Under the pieces are notes generated by a model. That model was not told the DNA's origin and searched no databases. It saw only the letters and a list, made by a program, of their open reading frames with translations. 5,528 nt of DNA from Candidatus Delongbacteria bacterium (GTDB taxonomy: Bacteria; UBA4055). Each line of letters begins with the position of its first letter. The stretch's first letter is position 1. Shown here one piece after another: positions 1-5,528 of the stretch. The position numbers and the translations under genes are program-made. The DNA lies in NCBI GenBank assembly GCA_022013635.1, contig JAKLPX010000255.1, positions 1 through 5,528 of the forward strand, written 5' to 3'.

Positions 1-183
1 AAATCACCTATCGCGAATTCGTTCTCTATAAAATTGATCACCCATTTTTCAAATTTAGCTTATGACGCATAAAAAATTATCCTTGTGGATATAAACGGGT
101 ATCTTCATTTTTCTTACTATAATTCCCGCTCCGTCAATATGATCGTGATGACCGTGTGTGATTATTACGCCAATTTTACAATA
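1..183 (-). pseudogene. Metallo-beta-lactamase-fold hydrolase remnant, truncated and frameshifted
   Basis: Reading down from base 180 on the minus strand gives CKIGVIITHGHHDHIDGAG, then IVRKMKIPVYIHKDNF, then LCVIS and a stop at 55-57. HGHHDH is the HxHxDH metal-binding motif of metallo-beta-lactamase-fold hydrolases, and the following IPVYIH stretch fits the next strand of that fold. After the stop, the adjacent frame (bases 59 to 3) continues plausibly as AKFEKWVINFIENEFAIGD. That is the kind of sequence expected downstream in the fold, so one reading-frame break lies near bases 57-63. The N-terminus is missing: an in-frame stop sits at 184-186 and the tonB gene begins just beyond, whereas the family normally has some 50 or more residues before this motif. 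The GAG-x-RK-IPVY pattern recalls the YycJ/WalJ subgroup, but that is only an inference. The remnant may continue past the left edge. A sequencing error could explain the frameshift but not the missing N-terminus. Confidence 0.7.
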
Positions 184-187
184 TTAT

Positions 188-219
188 AAGAAATGAAATA
201 ATCGCGGAAATTATTTCTT
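188..219 (-). terminator. Stem-loop at the end of tonB, possible weak terminator
   Basis: On the minus strand, GAAATAAT (217-210) and ATTATTTC (202-195) form a perfect 8-bp inverted repeat around a 7-base loop, TTCCGCG. The left arm contains the tonB stop codon. A competing 7-bp pairing exists between AAGAAAT (219-213) and ATTTCTT (194-188). The stem is almost all A-T and no run of T follows it, so it is a poor match to a standard intrinsic terminator. It may instead protect the 3' end of the transcript. The structure is seen directly; its function is inferred. Confidence 0.35.
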
Positions 220-879
220 TAATACGAACCCGATCGGTAATGACATTTTTACCGCAACAGGTTTATCGTTTTGATAGCCTGGAGTAAACCTGATAGTTCT
301 TAAAGCCATAACTGCCGCTGCTCCGAATCCCAATCCTTTTGGTTCTTCTTTTACTATCTCGATTAATGTGGGAACACCTTCTTTAGAGCATACAAAATTC
401 AGTTTCACAGTTCCTTGCGTATCTGACATCCTGGCAAGTTGAGGATAATTCTCGGATATAGCCTCAATCAGTTTTCTCCTCTCCGAACTAATAAGTTTGG
501 GAGGATCTTGAACCGAGCTGTAAGGAATAATTTCATCTTCATTTACATCTCCTATTCCTCCAAATTTGATTGGAGGGATAGGGACATACTCAAAATCTGG
601 AACGACATATTCTATAGGGGTGTCAGAGAATAGTGCCTCTTCGGTTTCTTCCATACCCATAGGTTTTATCAAAGAAGGTTTCGTTTGGGGCTCGGTTGTC
701 ACAATTGGTCCGATGTCAGAAATGATCTGAGGCTCAATTGTGATTGATTTAATTTTTACTTCCCTGTTAATGGTTTTCGAAAGAGTAAAAAGCGAAACTA
801 ACAGCCCCAAAGCTATCAGTGCGGAAATTTCGATCAAGCCACTACTTTCTGTAAACGCTCTACTTCTGCGGAATGACAT
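211..879 (-). CDS. tonB: TonB-family energy transducer, C-terminal domain protein
   Basis: A 222-residue protein of TonB type. TonB couples the proton-motive force, harvested by ExbB/ExbD in the inner membrane, to outer-membrane TonB-dependent receptors. Residues about 15-34 (LIEISALIALGLLVSLFTLS) form one membrane anchor after a short basic N-terminus, giving a cytoplasmic N-terminus and periplasmic body. Residues about 40-125 are a low-complexity linker with scattered prolines and acidic residues. Residues about 126-222 are the TonB C-terminal domain, with NYPQLAR, GTVKLNFVCSKEG, GLGFGAAAVMALR and RFTPGYQNDKPVAVKMSLPI, all hallmark segments. The ATG is well supported: AGGGAGGT lies 4 bases upstream (884-891). 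No exbB, exbD or receptor gene is in the window, so its partners are unknown, and the symbol is used in the family sense. TonB-domain proteins occur in several paralogues in Bacteroidota-like genomes, and some serve roles other than nutrient uptake. The family assignment is firm. Confidence 0.9.
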   Translation of the reverse strand: MSFRRSRAFTESSGLIEISALIALGLLVSLFTLSKTINREVKIKSITIEPQIISDIGPIVTTEPQTKPSLIKPMGMEETEEALFSDTPIEYVVPDFEYVPIPPIKFGGIGDVNEDEIIPYSSVQDPPKLISSERRKLIEAISENYPQLARMSDTQGTVKLNFVCSKEGVPTLIEIVKEEPKGLGFGAAAVMALRTIRFTPGYQNDKPVAVKMSLPIGFVLKK

Positions 880-1142
880 ATAGACCTCCCTGAATTTTAT
901 GTTTTTAAAGACTATTTCAAAATTTACTCTTAGTTTCTCGCCTCTTACTACACTGTACCAAAAATATGTAAAAAATCATAAGATTAATATCAGCATATAC
1001 AAAAATATTTTCTGCCATTATCTGACAGTAAATACAGATTGTTTTACAAGTGCTCTCTCTTATTGTGCCTGAATTTGTATTGGCTCTATTTTTGCAGTTA
1101 ATCGTGTTTTAAAAATTAAAAAATTTAAATAGGGAGTATAAC
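880..1142. other. Divergent tonB-htpG intergenic region
   Basis: This 263-bp, strongly AT-rich gap separates two divergently transcribed genes and should hold both promoters. I see no credible coding sequence or RNA gene. The sequence caaaaatat occurs twice (959-967 and 1000-1008). Read on the minus strand, each copy gives TATTTTTG, a match to the Bacteroidota -7 consensus TAnnTTTG, but neither has an obvious -33 TTTG at the right distance for tonB. An imperfect inverted repeat, CTGCCA-TTATC-TGACAG, lies at 1012-1028, and a short palindrome, TTGT-TTT-ACAA, at 1039-1049. I did not find the CIRCE heat-shock operator (TTAGCACTC-N9-GAGTGCTAA). Confidence 0.6.
1062..1094 (+). promoter_or_regulatory. 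Candidate htpG promoter, Bacteroidota-type
   Basis: TATTTTTG at 1087-1094 matches the Bacteroidota primary-sigma -7 consensus TAnnTTTG exactly. ATTG at 1062-1065 lies 21 bases upstream and could be the -33 element. Transcription would start near 1100, leaving a leader of about 40 bases before the htpG ATG. The motif is easy to meet by chance in AT-rich DNA, and the same 8-mer appears twice on the other strand in this gap, so the call is tentative. Confidence 0.3.
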
Positions 1143-3083
1143 ATGACTAAAAGCACTATGAAATTCAAGACCGAAGTGAGTCAACTTCTTGAACTTGTAA
1201 CCCATTCGCTTTATTCAAACAAGGAAATATTTATCCGCGAGCTGGTTTCAAACGCTTCAGACGCACTGGATAAGCTCAGACTTGAGGGTTTGAGAGATAA
1301 GAATATACTTGAAAACAACACCGATTTCAAGATCAAAGTAGATTTTAACAAAGACGCGGAAACGATCACTATAACCGATAATGGTATCGGTATGACCAAA
1401 GACGAAATCATTGATAATATCGGTACAATCGCAAAATCCGGCACGAAAGAATTTTTTGCACGATTGAAGGATTTAAAATCTGATGATAAAGATGCAAAAG
1501 CCGAACAATTAATCGGTCAGTTCGGAGTGGGATTTTACTCGGCTTTCATAGTTTCAGAAAAGATCGTGATATACTCAAAAAAAGCCGGTAGCAGCGAACC
1601 TGCTGTCAAATGGGAGTCTGACGGTAAAGAAAAATTCAGTATTGAAGAATTCAAAAAACATGACAGGGGTACTGAGGTAATCCTTTATTTGAATAAAGAA
1701 AACTTCGATTTTGCGTCTGAATGGAGAATTAAAGAAATTGTAAAAAAATACTCCGATTATATTTCTTATCCTATAGTTATGACAGTGGAAAGAGAAGAAA
1801 AGCCTAAAGATAAGGACGGAAAAGAGATTAAGGATGCCGAGCCTATTACAAAATATGAAGACACGATTCTTAATTCCATGAAAGCAATCTGGCAGAAAGA
1901 CAAGAAACATATCTCCGATGAAGATTATAATGAGTTTTATAAACATATTTCCCACGACTGGGAAGAACCTCTCGACAGGATTCATTTAAGCGTTGAGGGA
2001 ATGCTGTCATACAAAGCACTTCTTTACCTGCCGAAAAAACCGCCGTACGATCTTTTCTTAAGAGAAGCGAAGATCGGAGTGAGTTTGTATGTGAAAAATG
2101 TATTCATCATGGATGATAATAAAAATTTGCTTCCTGAATACTTAAGATTCATAAAAGGTGTTGTTGATTCTGCCGATCTTCCGCTTAATGTTTCAAGAGA
2201 AATACTTCAGGAAGATAAAATGCTTGAAAAGATCAAAACCAATCTTGTAAAGAAAGTACTGGAAACTTTGAAAAAGATGAAAGAAAAAGATTCTGATAAA
2301 TATCTTGAATTCTATACGGCTTTCTGTAAGGTTTTAAAGGAAGGTCTTTACACAGACCATGAGAACAAAGATAAATTAGCCGAGCTTGTTATGTTCGAAT
2401 CAACAAAAACAGATAAAGGCAAACTGACAAGTCTGAAAGATTATGTTTCGAGAATGCCGGAAGATCAGAAAGAAATTTATTTCATAGCCGGTGAAAAAAG
2501 AGATATTATTGAAAACTCGCCTCATATCGAAAAATTCAAGGCTAAAGATTATGAAGTCCTGTTTTTTACCGACCCGATTGACGAATTTATCACCAACGGA
2601 TTGTTCGAGTATGAAAAGAAAGCGATAAAGTCTATCGGAAAAGGCGAAATTGATTTGGGCGACGACGAAACAGTGAAAAAAGAGAAAGAAGAAGAAACTA
2701 AAAAATTCAAGTCATTGCTTGAAACCATCAAAGATAACCTGAAGGATGAAGTAAAAGAAGTCAGAGTATCCGCGAGACTTACTTCAAGCGCAGTTTGTTT
2801 GGTCTCGGATGAGCACGGAATGACACCGAACATGGAGAAATTATTTAAATCAATGAATCAGGAAGTTCCGAAAACCAAACGAATACTGGAGATAAATGCA
2901 AAACATCCGCTTTTTGAGGCTTTAAACTCCATTTACGACAAAAATAAAGAAGACTCAAGATTGAAGGATTATTCCGAGCTTCTTTACGATCAGGCACTTC
3001 TTACAGAAGGAGCGCAGTTGAAAGATCCGGTTAAATTCGCACAAAAAATGGCCGATCTCATGGCACTTGAAGCGAGGTCTTAA
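1143..3083 (+). CDS. htpG: Molecular chaperone HtpG (bacterial Hsp90)
   Basis: A 646-residue, apparently complete Hsp90; the E. coli protein has 624 residues. It is a cytosolic ATP-dependent homodimeric chaperone that remodels client proteins, often with DnaK. The N-terminal GHKL ATPase domain shows E33 and N37 in [14 protein letters not shown] at 79-84, GQFGVG at 125-130 (lid end) and RGTE at 175-178. A charged stretch at about 216-240 links to the middle domain. There [13 protein letters not shown] (346-358) carries R352, equivalent to the conserved arginine that contacts the ATP gamma-phosphate. The C-terminal dimerisation domain ends in EARS with no MEEVD tail, as normal for bacteria. The ATG is supported by AGGGAG at 1131-1136, 6 bases upstream. 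An alternative ATG at codon 6 lacks such a site. The gene stands alone, divergent from tonB and convergent with hutU. Family members are often heat induced, but no CIRCE operator was found upstream. No key residue appears to be missing. Confidence 0.98.
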
Positions 3084-3143
3084 GCGAATCCTGGCTTTAA
3101 ACAGGCGAATACTCTTCAATCCTTACTGAATGGAAGTCGCATT
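3084..3143. other. Convergent htpG-hutU gap without clear terminator
   Basis: Only 60 bp separate the two stop codons. The gap has a 4-bp stem, CCTG (3090-3093) with CAGG (3102-3105), around an 8-base loop, plus a direct repeat of GCGAAT (3084-3089 and 3105-3110). Neither strand shows a GC-rich stem followed by a T run. Termination here may be Rho-dependent or the transcripts may overlap. Confidence 0.45.
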
Positions 3144-5144
3144 TCATTTGAACAAGCTATTTATCAGTTCGTCATCGGCAATATTTGGAATGGTCACTTT
3201 CAGTTCAGGATTATTCTCCATGGCTCTCTTGATCGCAAATATCGCGCCTTCATTCCTTGCCCAGCTTCTTCTTGAGATCCCGTTATTGACATCCCAGAAC
3301 AGCATAGATTCAAGTCTTCTCTGCGCATCTTTTGATCCGTCGAGCAGCATACCGAAACCGCCATTTATCACTTCACCCCAGCCGACTCCGCCTCCGTTAT
3401 GAATGGATACCCATGTCGCTCCTCTGAACGAATCTCCGATGACATTTTGAATAGCCATATCGGCTGTGAACTGCGAGCCGTCGTAAATATTTGAAGTTTC
3501 TCTGTAAGGCGAATCCGTTCCCGAAACATCGTGATGATCCCTTCCGAGAACTATAGGCGCAGAAATCTCGTTTTTCTTAATTGCATCATTGAATGCTTTT
3601 GCAATTTTTATCCTTCCTTCGGCGTCCGCATAAAGGATTCTTGCCTGAGACCCTACGACAAGCTTGTTCTTCTGAGCTCCCTTTATCCATTGAATGTTAT
3701 CCTGCATCTGCTGGATTATTTCGACAGGTGAACTTTTTGCGATCTTTTTAAGTACTTTCATAGCGATCATATCTGTTTTTTCAAGGTCTTTAGGGTCAGA
3801 TGAAGTACAAACCCATCTGAACGGACCGAAACCGTAGTCGAAACACATTGGTCCCATAATATCCTGAACATAAGAAGGATATCTGAAATTGCCGTCAGGC
3901 TTTAAAATATCCGCGCCGGCTCTGCTTGATTCCAGTAAGAATGCGTTCCCATAGTCAAAGAAATACATTCCGTTTGCCGTTAATTTATTTATTGCGACGA
4001 CCTGTCTTCTCAGGCTATTTTGAACTTTCTCTTTGAATTTTACAGGATCTTCGGTCATAAGTATATTCGATTCATCGAACGATAATCCTGCAGGATAATA
4101 TCCTCCTGCCCACGGATTATGAAGTGAAGTCTGGTCGGATCCAATGTCAACTTTAATTCCATCTTTTGCGAATTTTTCCCAAAGATCAACAATATTTCCC
4201 TGATAAGCCAATGAAACGGCTTCTTTATTTTTTTTAGCTTCATCTATTCTTTTAATTAATTTATTAAGATCACCGAAAACTTCATCAATCCAGCCCTGGG
4301 AGTGCCTTGTGTGAGTAGCTTTAGGATTGACTTCAGCTATGACTCCTATAGCGCCGGCGATTACGCTCGCTTTTGCCTGAGCGCCGGACATACCGCCGAG
4401 TCCGGATGTTACAAAAAGTTTTCCGCCGAGTCCGTCTTTTCCGATCTTTCTGCCTGCGTTAAGCACAGTTATTGTTGTACCGTGAACAATTCCCTGAGGT
4501 CCGATATACATAAATGATCCAGCCGTCATCTGTCCGTATTGTGAAACGCCCAATGCATTAAACTTTTCCCAATGGTCCGGTTTTGAATAATTCGGTATTA
4601 CCATTCCGTTCGTTACGATAACTCTCGGTGCATCTTTATGCGAAGGGAACAGCCCCATCGGATGACCGGAATACATGACAAGAGTTTGTACATCTGTCAT
4701 TTCGGCAAGATATTTCATCGTCAGACGGTACTGCGCCCAGTTCTGAAAAACAGCTCCGTTACCGCCATAAGTAATAAGTTCGTGTGGGTGCTGAGCAACC
4801 GCATAATCAAGGTTATTCGAAATCATCAGCATGATTGCGGCTGCCTGCTCCGATCTGTGCGGAAATTCGTTTATTGAACGGGCCGAGATATTGTATGAAG
4901 GCCTGTATCTGTACATATAAATTCTACCGTATTTTTTCAATTCGTTCAAAAATTCGGGAGCCAATTTATCATGAAGTTTTTTATCGAAATAGCGCAAAGC
5001 GTTTTTCAGAGCCAGTTTTTTCTCTACATTCGTCAGAATATCTTTTCTTTTCGGGGCGTGATTTATATCGTTATCATAAGTCTGTAATTTCGGAAGTTTA
5101 TTCGGAATACCTTCGATAATTTGCGCTTTAAAGTCTTTCTGCAT
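3144..5144 (-). CDS. hutU: Urocanate hydratase (urocanase), long form
   Basis: A 666-residue cytosolic enzyme that adds water to urocanate to form 4-imidazolone-5-propanoate, the second step of histidine degradation, using tightly bound NAD+ as electrophile. Conserved blocks, in order: ITYGGNGAVFQNWAQYRLTM (124-143), YGQMTAGSFMYIGPQGIVHG (203-222), the glycine-rich NAD-binding TSGLGGMSGAQAKAS (246-260), GRDHHDVSGTDSPYRETSNI (534-553) and GGGVGWGEVINGG (584-596). The length and the HHDVSGTDSP block match the animal UROC1-like form (about 675 residues) rather than the roughly 557-residue Pseudomonas form. Leu504, in SQARILYADAEGR, falls where the short-form signature FQGLPARICW has cysteine. 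The frame opens with a GTG at 5159, but ATG at 5144 is preferred: GGAG precedes it by 9 bases and the protein then begins MQKDFKAQIIEGIP, like relatives. No hutH, hutI or hutG lies in the window, so the rest of the pathway must be encoded elsewhere or be absent. Family assignment is very firm. Confidence 0.96.
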   Translation of the reverse strand: MQKDFKAQIIEGIPNKLPKLQTYDNDINHAPKRKDILTNVEKKLALKNALRYFDKKLHDKLAPEFLNELKKYGRIYMYRYRPSYNISARSINEFPHRSEQAAAIMLMISNNLDYAVAQHPHELITYGGNGAVFQNWAQYRLTMKYLAEMTDVQTLVMYSGHPMGLFPSHKDAPRVIVTNGMVIPNYSKPDHWEKFNALGVSQYGQMTAGSFMYIGPQGIVHGTTITVLNAGRKIGKDGLGGKLFVTSGLGGMSGAQAKASVIAGAIGVIAEVNPKATHTRHSQGWIDEVFGDLNKLIKRIDEAKKNKEAVSLAYQGNIVDLWEKFAKDGIKVDIGSDQTSLHNPWAGGYYPAGLSFDESNILMTEDPVKFKEKVQNSLRRQVVAINKLTANGMYFFDYGNAFLLESSRAGADILKPDGNFRYPSYVQDIMGPMCFDYGFGPFRWVCTSSDPKDLEKTDMIAMKVLKKIAKSSPVEIIQQMQDNIQWIKGAQKNKLVVGSQARILYADAEGRIKIAKAFNDAIKKNEISAPIVLGRDHHDVSGTDSPYRETSNIYDGSQFTADMAIQNVIGDSFRGATWVSIHNGGGVGWGEVINGGFGMLLDGSKDAQRRLESMLFWDVNNGISRRSWARNEGAIFAIKRAMENNPELKVTIPNIADDELINSLFK

Positions 5145-5153
5145 TTTTCGGAT

Positions 5154-5157
5154 CTCC
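5154..5157 (-). promoter_or_regulatory. hutU ribosome binding site, decides the ATG start
   Basis: The minus strand reads GTGGAGATCCGAAAAATG. GGAG lies 9 bases before the ATG at 5144. It also lies inside the five-codon extension that would follow the upstream GTG at 5159. That GTG is preceded only by an A-rich run with no Shine-Dalgarno sequence. The arrangement favours ATG as the real start and a 666-residue product. Confidence 0.7.
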
Positions 5158-5200
5158 ACAGTTATTTTTTTTGAAATGTATCGGATTTTAATAATAATTT

Positions 5201-5229
5201 CAACAATTAAAAAATAAAAAATATTGTTG
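5201..5229. repeat. Inverted repeat CAACAAT-N15-ATTGTTG in divergent promoter region
   Basis: Perfect 7-bp arms at 5201-5207 and 5223-5229 flank 15 A-rich bases. It lies in the 150-bp gap between the divergent hutU and htrA-like genes. The right arm overlaps the proposed -35 box of the rightward promoter, so it could be an operator for a dimeric regulator of one or both genes. The 22-base spacing between matching arm positions is about two helical turns, which would place both arms on one face of DNA. The rest of the gap (5160-5294) shows no gene. The repeat is seen directly; a regulatory role is inferred. Confidence 0.4.
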
Positions 5230-5255
5230 TTTTATAACGGTCAAGAGATTATATT
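5227..5255 (+). promoter_or_regulatory. Candidate sigma70-type promoter for the HtrA-like protease gene
   Basis: TTGTTT at 5227-5232 and TATATT at 5250-5255 are separated by exactly 17 bases. The -10 box differs from TATAAT at one position, and the -35 box keeps the TTG core. Transcription would start near 5262, about 33 bases before the ATG. AT-rich composition raises the chance of a random match. I could not identify an equally good promoter for hutU on the other strand. Confidence 0.4.
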
Positions 5256-5294
5256 TACGCATTATTTGAAATAAAAAAAGAAGAACGATGTAAA

Positions 5295-5528
5295 ATGCAG
5301 GCTTTTAAGTATTTCATACACGGAATTTTAACGGGACTTTTGATAGCGGTTATTCTTTTTTATGTCGGATTGAGTAGAAATTTACTGAATACAAACAGAG
5401 AAATTACTCCGTCGAAAACCGATAAAATCAGTAATGACAGAGAAAGCGCAATTACCGGCGCTGTTAAGGAAGTAAGTCCCGCTGTGGTCGGTATAAATGT
5501 CGTCAAATTAAAAAAAGAAAAAGTCCGC
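5295..5528 (+). CDS. HtrA/Deg-type serine protease, N-terminal part (cut by window end)
   Basis: Only the first 78 residues are present and the frame is open to the right edge. The product begins MQAFKYFIHGILTGLLIAVI. Residues about 8-26 form one hydrophobic membrane anchor or uncleaved signal, followed by a polar linker (about 27-50). SAITGAVKEVSPAVVGINVV (51-70) is the typical entry to the trypsin-like domain of HtrA/DegP/DegS proteases (compare AVEKVSPAVVNI). These enzymes degrade or refold damaged proteins in the periplasm, and anchored forms can cleave regulators. The catalytic His, Asp and Ser and any PDZ domains lie beyond the window, so activity cannot be judged. The ATG at 5295 is the only likely start in this frame. 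Its ribosome binding site is weak (AAGAAGAA at 5279-5286), and an ATG-TAA pair lies immediately upstream. It is divergent from hutU. DegP-, DegQ- and DegS-type roles cannot be separated from this fragment. Confidence 0.82.
   Translation, partial: MQAFKYFIHGILTGLLIAVILFYVGLSRNLLNTNREITPSKTDKISNDRESAITGAVKEVSPAVVGINVVKLKKEKVR

Noticed and set aside
439..633. 64-residue open frame on the plus strand inside tonB
   Set aside because: It is antisense to a well-supported TonB-domain gene, shows no family resemblance and has no convincing ribosome binding site.
1048..1070. CIRCE-like half site around AAGTGCTCTC upstream of htpG
   Set aside because: Only a partial resemblance to GAGTGC exists and there is no matching second arm at the required 9-base spacing.
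1211..2833. Minus-strand open frames inside htpG (1211-1444, 1575-1985, 2549-2833)
   Set aside because: They are reverse-complement shadows of htpG codons. The hydrophobic, Ser/Phe-rich translations are what lysine- and glutamate-rich sense codons give on the opposite strand.
3090..3105. CCTG-N8-CAGG stem between htpG and hutU as a bidirectional terminator
   Set aside because: The stem is only 4 bp and has no T run on either side, so it is too weak to call.
3130..5119. Plus-strand open frames across hutU (3130-3402, 3531-3731, 4302-4517, 4638-4877, 4835-5119) and the minus-strand frame 4055-4243
   Set aside because: All overlap the conserved hutU coding sequence in other frames and have no recognisable domains.
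5145..5159. GTG at 5159 as the start of hutU
   Set aside because: It would add MEIRK upstream of the family-like N-terminus, it has no ribosome binding site of its own, and the GGAG at 5154-5157 falls within the extension, where it serves the ATG at 5144.
5160..5222. Leftward hutU promoter using TTGTTG (5206-5201) with TACATT (5180-5175)
   Set aside because: The spacer would be 20 bases and the -10 match is poor. TAAAAT at 5190-5185 is a better -10 but has no -35 partner at normal spacing.

Overview
The window is AT-rich bacterial DNA with compact gene spacing and clear Shine-Dalgarno sites. It carries a TonB C-terminal-domain protein, a bacterial Hsp90, a long-form (UROC1-like) urocanate hydratase and the start of a membrane-anchored HtrA/Deg protease. 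This mix, with the character of the individual proteins, points to the Bacteroidota/Ignavibacteriota (FCB) lineage. The phylum is an inference from protein style and was not tested by a search.

Layout from left to right. Bases 1-183 (minus strand) hold a broken remnant of a metallo-beta-lactamase-fold hydrolase. It has the HxHxDH metal motif but no N-terminus and at least one frame break. A stem-loop separates it from tonB (211-879, minus). A 263-bp AT-rich divergent intergenic region follows, then htpG (1143-3083, plus). htpG converges on hutU (3144-5144, minus) with only 60 bp between their stop codons and no convincing terminator. A 150-bp divergent region contains an inverted repeat and a plausible sigma70-type promoter. 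It leads into an HtrA-type serine protease gene (5295 to the right edge, plus) that is cut by the window end.

The genes do not form one operon: every neighbouring intact gene is on the opposite strand. Functionally the window mixes envelope energy transduction (TonB), cytosolic protein folding (HtpG), envelope protein quality control (HtrA) and one step of histidine degradation (HutU, without hutH, hutI or hutG nearby). I see no mobile element, CRISPR array, tRNA or rRNA, and no clear sign of an undescribed system. The points most worth a second look are the decayed hydrolase, the leucine where the bacterial short-form urocanase signature has its cysteine, and the inverted repeat between hutU and the protease gene.
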